This document shows, piece after piece, positions 11,250 through 23,103 of a stretch of 64,000 nucleotides of DNA. The notes under the pieces were generated by a model. The model did no database searches and was not told where the DNA came from. It worked only from the letters and a program-made list of their open reading frames with translations. The position numbers and the translations under genes are program-made. This stretch comes from Haemaphysalis longicornis. Its lineage: Eukaryota > Arthropoda > Arachnida > Ixodida > Ixodidae. The stretch spans positions 100,109,920 to 100,173,919 of the forward strand of contig CM023450.1 in the NCBI GenBank assembly GCA_013339765.2, given 5' to 3'. Within the stretch, counting starts at the first letter, position 1; every line of letters starts with the position of its first letter.

Positions 11250-14200
11250 TACCTCTACCCCCCAACGGTTTCATCTTCGTTGGCAAAAACGCCAAGGCGC
11301 CACGAGTACACTTACAAACTTCATGCTTCGCCCCTCCCCAGGTGTCACGCTAGTGTAGATGGATACGGGATTTTTTTGTTTTATAAATTATTTCTAAAGC
11401 ACGCGCTATGAAGCCGCTAGCGGCTCGACATCTCTTTCTTCGAGGTTTATTATTGCGTGAGAAATGGATGGGGCATGACAGCAAAATTTTGAGCCTTCGA
11501 TCCGTGGACAGACTGACGAAAGAATAGAGAACTATAGAGCGCTTGCAAAGAAGTGTGACTTAGAGCCGGGCCCTGAAGCGGCGACAGGAATTGGCCTTGG
11601 TGGCGCTACGTTCCCTGCGCGACGCGTCCCGCCACCGCTTGCCGGCGTCGTAAAATTTAGTGCGAAGCGATGGCAGCGCCGAGTTGCCGCATAAGGAGAG
11701 AATATCGCAATGACGGCGACGAAATGTCGATACTGATGAACAGCCAAAGAAGCGGCAGGCAGCTAACGTCGCTGCTAAGGCGACCAAACGTGCCCATTAA
11801 GTCAATTAGAAAGCAAAGCACGGTTGTCACGGTGAGCGAGAGGCGTGCGAGAAACGCCGTCTTGCGACTTCTAAAGACGAAACAAGAAGTGCGCATTTGG
11901 TCAAGCGTGAAGTTTTCGTTGGAGGGGGGGGGGGAGGAGCTGCTCACGCATTTTTAAACATCCACCAATGAACCTTACATTAATTGCTTTGTTACAGCGG
12001 ATGCTTTCTTAGTGAGCCCAATGGCGTCCTGTCAAAAAAATAATGCGTTTCCCCATAGACCGGTTGGTCCACCGAAGAGCTCCGATAAGATCCCTGAGCA
12101 CACCGCGCATGCGTGCAACCGGGCTTCCATTGTCTCAAACGGTCTACTTGAAAATCGGGAAAAAAGGAATGGTTCTAGATAAGACAATACTCGCATCAAT
12201 CGTGACAAAAGGAGTACCATAGTATACGTTTATCTCATAAACCACGTATCGGTATATATTTAAATTGTTCGCAGGTGCACTTACTTCGTGCGCGAAAAAT
12301 CGTTGCATGGGTTCGTTCTGCGTTCGCGATTTGGGTCTTTGAAGGCTTGACGATCTATTGGTCGCGCTTTCAGCGTAGGATGGACGTACGTTTAGCTTTC
12401 GCGCTCCTCTCAACTTTCTTTACGAAGGAACGGTAAATTTCTCTCACACAGGCACCTCATGGAACCCATCCCAGCCAATTGGAATTCAAGCAATTTAAGT
12501 GCCGCGTTCCTGCGAAGGCGGCTTTTGTGCTGAGTTGGGAACTTCATTGCTGTCGCATTCAAATGACCATTAAACGATCCAGAAATGGCCCAATCGAACT
12601 TTGTGCGGCGGTTCTCATTTTTTTTATCGGCGATTAGTAATCCTATAAGTGTAATGGGCATGAACGAAATGAACCTAGTGTCGAAGCATGACTGAGAAGT
12701 AATCTTTTTAACTTTGTGAAGATTCTGAGTGTGCTAAACGCTGGAAAGGATCATGTTCATTGAGAGTCTGCGAAATAGCGGAATGGTAGGCAAAAAAAAA
12801 AAAAAACCGGCTGTGCACGTACCCGAAAACTTCTTTCTGCACCAGAAGAGCTACAGGAAAGCGAAACAAATTCACGCGATAACGTGACAGGTTTACGAAT
12901 TATATCAAAACTACGAAGAAGAATAACATTACCTCCGTTGAAGATCGCTTTGGAGTAAGCAAGAAATTTCTATTCACGGACTGCGAGAAATGTCAGAACA
13001 ACAATTTCGTGCAGAAATAAAAGTAATACATCTTTGAAAAGGGTAAAATTTATGGTTCTCCGGGATTGAGCCAACAGCTTAGCTTTAATGTCAAAGAATT
13101 GGTGTACGGAGTTCATGTCTTCCAGTTACTTTACTTGCCAACGAGGCTCTGTGCCGTAAAGGATTCGGTACAAATTTTGATAGACCGGGTTTCCTCAAGG
13201 CTAACTACAATCCTGATCACACGATGGTACTTGCCTGTTTCACCATCATCTAAAATTCAGCCGCCCTATATAAAAAGCCCACCTCACTGAGGCATCCGAC
13301 TTTCACAAAAAGAACGGCGATATTCTCAGCAATCCGCGATCATTTATTACCGCGAATGACAAAAAAAGACCGTTCCCAATGTAGCGGCATAGTAATTTTT
13401 CAGGAAGGCAGCGTAAGGGTAGTACACACGCGACATGGTGAATAAGAGTTGTAATGACGGTCGAAGCCATTAAGCAACAACCATCCGTGCACGTCGGGAG
13501 CTCAGACTACGGAAAGGCTAAAAATAACGACTTGTAAGCATCTTTCGGAAAATTGCTTAAAGAACGCGAACCATATTTTGGCTCTATCGCGTGACGACAG
13601 TCTGCCGTGACGAAGGTTATTCTGCTCCGTTTCACGCAAGGAGAGTCAGTAGAGTACGAACAGCGCCAGCTTGTCTCGGCGAATCGCGCGTGCACGCTTG
13701 CTCTGTAAAAGCATGTATTTAGAGTACGCCTGCATTTACCACCACGCAATTTGCCACCGCAAAAGAAACGCCCGTTTCAGACTGGGGATGAAAGGTAGTA
13801 GTCCTAAATTAAATTTTGAGTGCTGATGAAATATTCTAGAGGCAAGGCATGGTGAAATACGCTTTTACCGCAGGCTCGTAAGAATGGCAATTATGGCCAT
13901 TCTTCGAAGCAATGTTCACGGCAGCGTGAAGTTTGACGATTGCAACGCCACTGTCGCCTGCCGGTAACTGCGCGAAAGGTCATCCGCCTTAGCGGTTTCT
14001 ATACATAACTTCTTTCAACAACACCTATACCTCAGCCGATATGCGGCGGCGTTCCGTGGTCAATCAGGAACTTTAATTGAACTTGTACTTGTAAAGTATG
14101 TTCCATTAACCTAAATGCTAAAGGTAAGTTGAAGTCTGATATTATAAAAACTACTAGAAGTGTTGGCGTCACTCGAAGCCAGTGATCGCCTCTGGTCGGC

Positions 14201-15535
14201 TGAACCCATGACCCCGAAAGAAAAAATCTGCAGGAATCCTGAGAATTCTCTACTAATGCGTAGCACTCTTACGCCGCTTGTCTATGGTGCGAGTTCTTTA
14301 CAGCCAAATACGGCTATGAGTAGCAAAAGACGTTGTATAATTATTCTTTTTTCAGTTTTCTCTTGTTCCTTTTTGCCAATGATGTGATGATGATGATTAT
14401 GAATAAACGTTTATTGAATCCCAATCCGACTGCGTGTGTGGAGGCCGACCAGTGGGGACTCCTTATTCCAGGAGTCCTCGTTGTGACGTAAATTTATACC
14501 ATTATAGCAATCAAGTGCCTTTACTTCGCTAATTATGTTTTTTTTTTTCGAAGATGCAAAGTGTAGTGCAGGGTTTGTTTATTCTCGCTTTTTTTATTCG
14601 TATTTACAGCTTTCTTTAGCGGTGCTTTTTGTGTAGATGTATGACACGCATATTTTATATTTTGTCAGAATATTCTTCCAAAAATGTTATTTCCTCTGTT
14701 TCTCTTATTTTTTAGTTTTCCAACATTATGTTCTACGAATTACCTCCATGGATTTACGCTATTATAACGATTTAAGTTGTTGGTTCCAGCAAATGTGCAT
14801 TTTTGCGGTAATTCAGGGCGTTACACGGTCCTGGCTGGGTGGGGTACTAAGCAAGGAATACCACGCATTAATAAGCCAGCTGATTAGAACGAGGACAAGA
14901 TAACGACAGCACGATGCTTGGCTTGCGACTGATTCATTATCTTTCCTCCTCGAAAGTCAAGGTGACCGTCCCGGAGAATATGTAGAAACTTCAAGTGTTC
15001 ACGCAACTACAAGCAAGTCCAAATCTTGGATCGTAGAAAGCGAAATTCGAGAGAGCACGTGTTCGTTAACCCACAGTGAAAATAAAAAAAATTGCGTGAG
15101 CCCTATTGCCTGCGCGTAAGGTGTCATGTAGGGGACGAAAATAACAGGCGAAAGAGGGGGTGAAGGTGGTGGCTTAATTTACTGCGCATTCGTGATGCCC
15201 TGGGTAAGCTGGAGTGTCCTTTCTATAATAAATCATTCGTGAGTCATCTGTCTCGTTCTTGTTATATGCCTAGTTTTACTATCCGCGGCGGGATGTTTCT
15301 GCTTCGGTTTCCTGTTTCTGGTTCGCTGCTCTATAATTACACGAATTATATTTGCGCGCATAGGGATCTTCACAGCGAGTTCGTGGTTCTGATCTTTCCC
15401 CTTGAGTGCCGATTGTGTACGATGAGTGCAAACATTCTCCAAAACCAAGTATCCCGACAGCGGAATAGGTGAGGAATTCGCCCATGTCCGCTTCAGGCAT
15501 AGCCCTACCCTCTTTAATTTGGGGAGAAACTAAAA
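11250..15535. other. No gene recognised
   Basis: Only short frames. A G run at 11925-11935, scattered poly(A)/(T) tracts, and a small hairpin near 13879-13902 (AAGAATGGC ... GCCATTCTT). The frame at 12410-12661 on the minus strand and the one at 11657-11947 show no recognisable domain. Confidence 0.45.
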
Positions 15536-15539
15536 GCGC

Positions 15540-16110
15540 GAAAAAAATGAAGGCAGCTCAGACTAACACGTAATACTTGCACGTAACGAAACTGTACTCA
15601 AGCTCCACCACCATCACGAAGGTTTAAGTTCACGATTGTAGCCAATCTGCTTCTTCTTTGCTGCCGCAACGACCTTAACTACATGATTGTTGCTATAGTG
15701 TGAGCCTCTTTCATTTTTTTTTTTTTTTGGGGGGGGGGGGGAAGTGATAATCATTGGACATCTCCTTGGAGAGCAGTACGCTGTAACGTGTCTTTCTCGC
15801 TCCGGGCAAGTGTTACCACGATTACGGCGAACGATAGAATTTTTTTGGCGGGGGAGGGGGGGGAGGGGCAATCTTGGCCAATCTCTTTAAGTGGGTATGC
15901 TTGGCCTAAAAAACGTGCGTCGGGGACGCTGGGCGGTCAACGCGAGGCAGCTACACACGAATGTCCAGCATTTTCTTGGTTTTTTTTTACTGCCGGGCCG
16001 TCTCCGCGAGGAACGTGCTCACGTGCGCGCGCACGGCATTTTCTTTGTATTTTTAACTGCGAACAGGAAAAATTGCACTTTTTTTATTAACAGCCTCGCT
16101 GTCAATACAT
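15540..16110 (+). repeat. Dispersed repeat family A, copy 2
   Basis: Shares with 36865-37455 the opening AAATGAAGGCAGCTCA, CACGATTGTAGCCAATCTGC, GCTGCCGCAACGACCTT and TGTTGCTATAGTGTGAGCCT blocks. It also shares GTGTCTTTCTCGCTCCGGGC and, at its end, TTAACTGCGAACAGGAAAAA followed by CAGCCTCGCTGTCAA. Two G-rich runs (15729-15741 and 15848-15866) are local expansions. It has fewer GC-rich internal subrepeats than the copy at 36865. Confidence 0.8.
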
Positions 16111-16379
16111 GAAACGTTGCCAATGCCCCGCGCATTACGCACTTCAGGGATCAACGCCACTCGTTATACTCAATGATCCACAAACGTCGAGGGGATCACA
16201 ACACAGGTATTCATGGTCACGCATAAATTTAGGATTCATTCAGTTATGAGTGTGACTTTATTTGCACGCATTAACTGACGCAAGTAGCGAGCGAGCAAGA
16301 ATACCTTGTTCGCGCAATGGCAACCTAAGTCGGGGAGAGAAAGCAACATTGAAGGGTAACAAGGAAACATTCAGGTAAG

Positions 16380-16400
16380 CTGTATACAGCTTCGCTGTAT
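16380..16400. repeat. TACAGCTTCGCTGTA palindrome
   Basis: A palindromic TATACAGCTTCGCTGTAT of the kind found at the ends of repeat family A. No other part of the family is next to it, so it may be a solitary terminal fragment. Confidence 0.4.
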
Positions 16401-16807
16401 TTAACTACACTCCGGTCGTGGTTAATGTGCGTCCATGTACGCGTTGCGTCGACACAAATTTTCGTCCCCAGTTGTAGTTCACCGCGAAGTCGTACATTAG
16501 GTGGAATTCGCGTCGGCCGTCATACATGGGCTTCTATACGGGAGGGCAACGAACGGCCCCGTGTTTGTCTTCTAAAATAAAGCTGTAGTCCTACCAAGTT
16601 TCATTCAGCTAGTTAGCTAGAAAGTGTGCTGAATTGCAAATTACAAACAAAGGCGTTTTGTTCTCCGTTCTCCTTGGACTGCACCCCGGTCAACGTACAT
16701 CGTCGCTCGAACTTGGAAGGGTGATGAGATTTTTCACTTATATCGACATTGAGACGCGGCCGCTGATAGCAGCCTTCTTCCCTTGGCGACTGGGCCTGTA
16801 CGTGCAG

Positions 16808-17017
16808 GTACTGCCGTGGTGGCAGGCTTTGCCGTGGCGGCTGCGCTGGTAGCGGCCGAGTGCTTCCTGCCTTATGGGAACGGCAGTGATTCGCCCATCC
16901 TGGAGTCCTTTCAAAAGAAGCTGTTTGCGGACCGCTGGGAGACCTGCTGTCGCTCAGCACGTCGCTGCTGCCGCGACATGCTCCAAGACGACCTGACCGA
17001 GCCGCCAGACGCCAACG
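16808..17017 (+). CDS. Class B1 (calcitonin-type) GPCR, N-terminal ectodomain exon
   Basis: This exon encodes the start of the extracellular part of a secretin-family receptor. It has a hydrophobic stretch (TAVVAGFAVAAALVAAEC, a likely signal-peptide core), then an acidic/polar segment and the double-cysteine motif RWETCCRSARRCCRDMLQ. That motif precedes the hormone-binding domain in arthropod calcitonin-type receptors. The acceptor is CTGTACGTGCAG before 16808 and the donor is G|GTGAGT after 17017. The exon ends one base into a codon; that base joins GT of the exon at 28014 to give Gly, so the phases agree. No ATG lies in frame upstream before a TGA, so the start codon must be in an earlier exon (possibly 4594-4778 via an alternative acceptor at 16773). 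Ligand and coupling cannot be read from sequence; calcitonin/DH31-like peptides are the family expectation. Confidence 0.75.
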
Positions 17018-18100
17018 GTGAGTGCGGGAGCGGGCGTCAGCCTGCTGGATCAGTAGTGCTCTGAATGTCTAGTGTACTGATGTTAGGCCTGACGGCGAAT
17101 ACAGTTTTGTAAAGCCCCGCACAGATTATGGGTATTTGCGTTTAGCCAAGGTCAAGTTAAATATATCCTAAAAGGCTGATTTTTTGGAAAGTTTTGGTTC
17201 CCTTGGCAGGAACCGTATTGTACATCCGTTTGAACGCGTTCAACATTTTCTCATGCAGTTCTGTGTAACGTGTTTCATTTACTCCAACCTTTCGCACCAT
17301 CTGACAGCTCCGTTATCAAGAGAAACGTTTAGTTCTCCCTTCGTTGAGAACACTCCCAGTTTATCTCTCTAGACATTGCTTTGCCGCTAGACTATTGTGC
17401 AGATAACTCCGATTGCGATGGTAAATTTACTAAAAGGGTCCCAGAAATGTTTAAGCAAAACGACCACTCTGCTCTAAGTGCATAAATGTCCCCGCCGAAC
17501 CGGAGTTCGAAGGCCACTGGAGTGTCGGAAGATAGGGAACTTGCCACAGAGAGAATCCGGTGGGCCGTGTCCCAGCCTGTTGCTGGCTGTAAAAATGTGC
17601 CGTGACCATGTCAAGGCGCCGTAAAAGCTACCCTGGCACAAATAAGAAGTGAAAAAAAAAGCGAGCTACAGAGGCGAGATGGTAATCTAGTTGCTGGCAT
17701 CTTAAACATCTAACAATTCAGCGAGCTGTCCGCAACAAGAAATAACACCAAACAAGGAAAAAAATGTCAACCAAACAAAAGCAACTCCAAACAAGGAAAA
17801 TGAAGAACTAAAGCTACCGACGCGAACAGGACAGGTACAGTCGGGATCAATTTGAAGATGATCGCGGGAGCACCTACCGACCGCGACGACAGCGCCTTAG
17901 CGTGACACTTTTTAGCATCAGCCACAACGAGATTATGCTAGGTTTGCTTCTCCCATGGCTGTTCCAGGCAGTGCGCGCATTGCCGTCAAAAACGATAAAG
18001 GCCCCGCTTGTTTCTTTTTAAATGCAGAGAATTTCAGTAACTCACGATGTCACCCGCGTTGACGTCCGTAGTCCGCACCCTCCCTACTATATAAAAAAAA
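17018..18100. other. Intron sequence, nothing recognised
   Basis: Start of an intron of about 11.0 kb (17018-28013). It holds no open frame of note. Confidence 0.55.
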
Positions 18101-18102
18101 AT

Positions 18103-18187
18103 ACTATCCGGCGCCCGGTATCGATCCCTCATCCCTGCGGGCGGAACGCAATGTACATGGTGCTCTACCCACTGCGCCACAAAGCCG
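18103..18187 (-). mobile_element. tRNA-like sequence (tRNA-derived repeat or pseudogene)
   Basis: On the minus strand, TGGCGCAGTGGGTAGAGCAC is a good A box (TGGCNNAGTGG). GGGATCGATACC, about 45 bases later, is a diverged B box (GGTTCGANTCC). GGCGCCGG ends the unit. The spacing is close to that of a tRNA gene, but I cannot pair a proper acceptor stem. I read it as a relic rather than a functional tRNA. Confidence 0.45.
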
Positions 18188-18326
18188 ACGCAGAATGGGA
18201 CGCTACGAACGCGCCTTATATCGTTGACTCATTCAAATTACTGCTGACGCGCGCTCTCTCGTCAGCAGTTGCCACAAGTGCCACAAAATAACGTCACGCA
18301 AACTACTTAACGTCGTGCGCCCCCGG

Positions 18327-18770
18327 AAATGCTCTGCATTTGATCGTGCCCCTCGCGAGGGGGATGTTTCACTACGTCTTCTCTCGGTCGCGGGACCCGT
18401 GGCGCCATCTGGCGGTGGCGCGGCACAACTCGTAGCACTTTGAAAAGATGCGGCGCCAGCCAGCTGTGTGTGTGCGTGCCGCACTTGTACAAATGGCGAC
18501 TGCATTGGCTTTTTCTTTATCCTTTCATCGACATACTTCACACTGATACGCAACCTTCTCAGGGTAATTATGCCGGCATGCCAGGGCATTTTTGTGTAAA
18601 AAAATGTCATTTGCTTCCGCAATACCGAGGCAACGCCGCCTACCGAGGTATCTTCGGTGTTATCAGGTTGCCGAGGAACGAAACGCGGATACGTCACCCA
18701 AAAAGGAATGAAGAAGAAAAAAATTCCCGCACCTGCCCGCGAGGGGAAACACGAGTAAATGCAGAGCATT
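18327..18770. mobile_element. Foldback/MITE-like element with ~32-bp imperfect terminal inverted repeats
   Basis: AATGCTCTGCATTTGATCGT... ending CCCCTCGCG (18328-18357) is inverted at 18738-18770 (CGCGAGGGG...ACGAGTAAATGCAGAGCATT). The two arms differ by a few bases and a short indel. A third solitary copy of the outer word AAATGCTCTGCATTT lies at 19181-19195. The 223-codon minus-strand frame across it has no domain signature and is not supported as a gene. Confidence 0.65.
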
Positions 18771-19500
18771 GGGGCCCTCAGTACTGATTGAAGGCAGTGT
18801 TGCTGTCCATCGCTTCTTCCGTGATGCTGGAGTAGCAGACACGAGTAAACGTGGGCACGAGCGTCAACCAAGAGGAAGGAAGGAGCAACGCAGTGACTGA
18901 ACAACGAGCGACCCGCTAGCCGCTATATTTGCAGCGCGCGCAGTAGAGGGCGTAGCAGTACGGGGGGGAGAGCGCGCATGCGCAAGCAGCGCGCGCCCTT
19001 CCACGCCCACCGCGATGCTATCACGCACCTGTTACGCCGAGACCCGCGACGGAGCGAACGGGATGACTACAACGCATGCGCGCGCCAGCTGCTGTTGAGA
19101 GAGAGGAGGGAAGGAGAGGCGCAGCTGCTGCGGACGCGGAACTGTTGACACCGTCCGACGCAGGAACAGGCGAGGCTAAGAAATGCTCTGCATTTAAAAC
19201 GACGGCAGTCGGCCTTTCTAGAAGGGCGGGTGAGCGAATTCTATGCAACAGCCAAAAGGTGAGGGAGGGCAGCATAATCTCGTCTTCGCGAATGAAAAAA
19301 AGTGCCACGGAACGGCGCTCTGCTCTTGCTAGCTCGGTGCTCCCGCGATAACCTTCAAATTGAGCCTGACTGTACAAGTCACATTCAGGAACTCCCTCGC
19401 CCCAGGACGCGTTTGGTGAAGCGTTGCAAGCGGTAAAGACGAAGCGAAACAGCACGGGGGCCAACCCGATCGATGTTATCTATGGTGTGTCTTACTGTTG
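18771..19500. other. GC-rich repeat-like block, no gene supported
   Basis: It contains a lone AAATGCTCTGCATTT word (19181-19195), many CGCGCG/GCGCGC words, and a 147-codon minus-strand frame (19021-19464) without recognisable domains. Confidence 0.4.
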
Positions 19501-19745
19501 ATTTTATTGATTGATTGTGGGGTTTAACGCGCCGACGCAACGCAGGCGATGAGGCGCGCCGTAGTGGAGGGCTCCGATTAATTTTGACCACCCTGGGGAT
19601 CTTTATCGTGCGCCGAAATCTCGTACCACCACGGGCGTTTTTGCTTTTCGCCATCCATCAGAAAAGCGGGCCGCCGCGGCCGGGAATCGAACCCGCGACC
19701 TCGTGCTCAGCAGCGCAACGCCTTAGCCACTGAGCCACCACGGCG
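19501..19745 (-). mobile_element. Full-length tRNA-derived SINE with 17-bp target duplication
   Basis: On the minus strand it begins CCGTGGTGGCTCAGTGGCTA (A box TGGCTCAGTGG), has B box GGTTCGATTCC, and runs to a (CAAT)n tail. GGTGTGTCTTACTGTTG is present at both ends (19484-19500 and 19746-19762). Part of the duplication's GG may belong to the element. Intact boxes and a clean duplication suggest a recent insertion. Confidence 0.95.
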
Positions 19746-19762
19746 GGTGTGTCTTACTGTTG

Positions 19763-21699
19763 CTGTAGGCACCTCAGCGCTATGTTTTGGGCTGTGTCTT
19801 GAGCTGTTTTTCGCCACGAACCTGAATCTGAACCAGCTAGCCCGACTTGCCACCATACTATAGGCACATGTTTGATTCGTTATGGCAAATGAATGCAGGA
19901 ACTTGCCCAAGTACATGAGAACACTCAATTTATAATACAAAAATTAAAGCAGTTCCACTCAACGTGCAAGCTGTGAAGTCCGGAGTAGTGTCAGTAGTGT
20001 CACTAGATAAGGTTACAGAGCATCGGCACTCTTTTCACCTGTTGTTCCGGGCCGCCGCCGTGATCATTGTCAGTTCGCCTCACGTGACATTTGTTTACAC
20101 TGCGGCGGCGAATGGGCACCGCCAATTTGTTGTTTATGCGTTTTCTGTCAGTCAACTGTGATAGCCTCAGCTTGTCCTCCCTGCCCTGCGGCTGCGCGTG
20201 ACTGGCGTCGTTCGAACGCGAATCAAATATTAACGCGCTTCGCAGAATTTCAGCGGCGGAAGTGTGTCCGAAGATGCCGTATTGCTGCGTCTTCGGCAGT
20301 GTTGTTCACAAATGACCTCGTCAAAGTTAGCGGTGAGGCCGCAGGAGCGGCAGGCTGGCAACACCGATAAACACCAAAATGGCCGCCGTTGCTCTCTTGC
20401 GTGCCGCAGTGACGGTACTCTGTATCTTATCTCGTGGCACTATCCCGGAAAAGTGATGCGCCTAAGGGGCTGCGGCGCTCTCTCTTGACTACTGTATGTA
20501 TTAGCCTGGCATTCATACCAAAAGTACTCAACAGAGGGCGCCGCAGTCCTGCAAATGCCTATAAAGAGACACTGTATTCAGTTTATAATAATTGGGGGTA
20601 ATTAATGCGTTATTCATATTTTTTTCCTTATTTTGTAGTATTATGTACTTATTTCTGGCTTAGCAACGGCTGCCTTCGAGGCAACGGCGCAGCGCAAAGA
20701 TCAACCCAACACTTCGCTTAATGAGCAACGTGTGCCTGTGTGGCCAAATGGAATTGACATCGGCTTCCTAACAAGAGGGACACGTGGGACACAGGTTTGG
20801 TCTAGACAAAGGAAGGCGGTGAATTTTTCCACGCCTCTGGTTTGGGTGCGTAACCCGGCGTTACGCATTACTATGGTGGCTAGATATTCTGACCACAGAC
20901 AAGCTGCGACGACAAGCCGGGCCTCTAAATTGCTCCGTTCTCGTAGCGTGCTTTACGATTACGCACATCGGTGAAGCTGTCTCCAAAGCTGGCACTTCCA
21001 TTGTGCCGGCAACCACTGCCTAACCGTTGCTGTCCGCAGGGGAGATGAAAAGGCGCATGGCCTCAACTGAAACTGCTATAGGTACCACTGAATAACACAC
21101 AACTAAAACTTTTTCTATTGCGAGCGACGCATTCGCGTCATACGACTTCGACGCTTGTTCCCACCATGATGACCAGCCATTTTTGCGACGCCCCTGCTGA
21201 AAAACAAAAAAACTAAAGCCGTTTCACTCAACGTGAATTTTGTCGGATGCGCAGAGCAGTGATTCGCCATAATGGGCTGTGGTGCCATTGTTCGCTCACT
21301 GCTACCACCCATCATGCTCTTTGCCTCCCTGTCTCACTCCTTTCCTGATGAATTGAACGGGGTTTTTCCAATGAGATTCAAATTTCCCGCCTTCGCAGTG
21401 CTCGCGTGTCCCCTGCCTGGAATAGCGCAATCGGGAGTTCAGTTTTTTTGTTGTTGTTTTTATTTGCTTGCTTTCATGTCGCACGTGCAGGCGTCTTCGC
21501 AGTTTGGAATGCGTCGTTTTGGCAGCCACTTTTTTCGCTTGCCATCGTAAAAACCATTCCACGAGCGTTCCTAACTAAATGGACGCGGGGGCTGCCGGTT
21601 ATATACACAGATTTTGCCTCGAATATACCTGCAATTTTTTTTACGCTAAGCAATGGGGAGATGTATGACAAACGCCAGCGGTTCAGGAATTTCGAACGG
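19763..21699. other. Intron sequence, no gene recognised
   Basis: Two short stretches resemble each other (19945-19972 and 21215-21240, both containing TTYCACTCAACGTG). Around 20460-20545 two GGCGCYCTCT/AGAGGGCGCC words face each other about 45 bases apart. No coding region is supported. Confidence 0.4.
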
Positions 21700-23103
21700 T
21701 TATGACAATATAAACCGTTTGCTTTTCGAAGCCTTTGTTTTACGGCGTTACGGTGAAGCATTTTGGGGAGGTCACGGGGAGTCTGGTAAATTGGGGAAAA
21801 TGCCTGGGGTTTTGGCACGGTGAATGGAGGTCAACGCCAGCGATCTTTGCTAATGTAGCTTGGGTAACCACCCAGTAAAGTACTGGGAACCCCCTCTGGA
21901 ATACTATCGCGACAGCGAGCCCTACTGGCGGGGGCAGGTGCAATCACTGAAAGAGAAAGCGGAAAAAATGAAAGCAACTGGGCTGTCAGTGTTCGCGAGA
22001 GCCACGACTTGTAATATTTTCTTCGTGGCAAAGCTTTGGTTCGTTATGCAAGTGCTGCATTGTTCGCGTTTGAATGTCCAGAAGCTGCATCGCGTATTTG
22101 CTGTTTTTGTGTGGGGGTCCACGTTGGAAAGGAGCAGTAGGACGAATTTGTTTCGGCGAATCCGTGAAGGCGGATTAGGACTGACTCATCTGTTTGTACG
22201 GCAACTCGTAAATCGATTTTTTTTCTACGCGATGTACAGGACCCTTTTCTACGCACTGTAACCCAAGTTCGGTTAATGCGTGCTTTGCCAGAATTTGTGG
22301 TTTCTTCAAGTTGCATGCCAGGTGGTGTCCATGGATATTTTAAAGAAATTGTTTTGTCATTCCGATTTTTAAGAACGCGTTTTTCGATGCAATATCTGGC
22401 CAGTGTAACTAGGAAAAAATTATATAAGGATGTATGTGACGTAGTCTTCCCAGTGCCACTGTATAGAGCTCTGTACAGCAATGGTTCCAGGACAAGATGT
22501 GTTAAAAGAGTCAAGCGATGGAAGTGTCACCTGGGGCAAAGACTTTCTTTTTAAATTGCACACGGGTACACTTTCAGTCGCTACTTGGATGAATGAAAGG
22601 GGGCTCTCGGTTCCATGGGAACCGACCTCCCCCATTTGCAAACAACCCGAAACTGTGGAGCATGTTTTTTCTTCATTGTTGGGCCGCAGTGTTCCTTTTG
22701 GGATGTCCTCCAACGGTCACTCCAGAAAGATTTTCCACTTAGTCCACACGGTATTCGTTTTTTGTGCATTGATAGAGAGGGATGGTGTACCATTTGACAG
22801 TGTCATGTTGTTAGGTCTGCACAGCATTTGGCGTTCCGCATGGCTTGGCTGCATTGCGATGTCGACGCGCGACCAACGAGGACAGTATTTTAGGAAAGTG
22901 TGTCACAGTTTTTGTTGAAGTTCAGAGAGCGAAGAACTTCCGCCAGAGTGGTTGTCAAAAATTGAACCCCGTACTACGCTTAGGGAATTTGAATGACAAC
23001 ACCGGCCTGGGGGGGCATGGCGGCATTACTGTGATTTTTTTTTGTCATTGTACCTGGTACCTTGTGTTGCTGTCCGAGATGGGCAATAAAGAAAAAAAAA
23101 AAA
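21700..23103 (+). pseudogene. LINE 3' region: reverse transcriptase C-terminal part to poly(A)
   Basis: Frame-shifted plus-strand translation matches the end of a LINE ORF2. SLVNWGKCLGFWHGEW-like text is readable across 21780-21830. GNHPVKYWEPPLEYYRDSEP and IFFVAKLWFVMQVLHCSRLN follow, then HRVFAVFVWGSTLERSSRTN and RIREGGLGLTHLFVRQLVNR at 21860-22230. A C-terminal domain at 22490-22800 has FKLHTGTLSVATWMNERG and the cysteine/histidine cluster CKQPETVEHVF. AATAAA at 23085-23090 and an A run to 23103 mark the 3' end. Several frameshifts and stops (for example TAA at 22259-22261) break it. The catalytic YXDD region is absent, so the copy is 5'-truncated and dead. Confidence 0.85.

Noticed and set aside
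18233..18904. 223-codon minus-strand frame
   Set aside because: It spans a foldback element and shows no recognisable motif or start context.
20272..20315. ATG followed by MPYCCVFGSV, reminiscent of a THAP zinc-finger start
   Set aside because: Only about ten residues before a stop, and no downstream C-x35-50-C-x2-H pattern.
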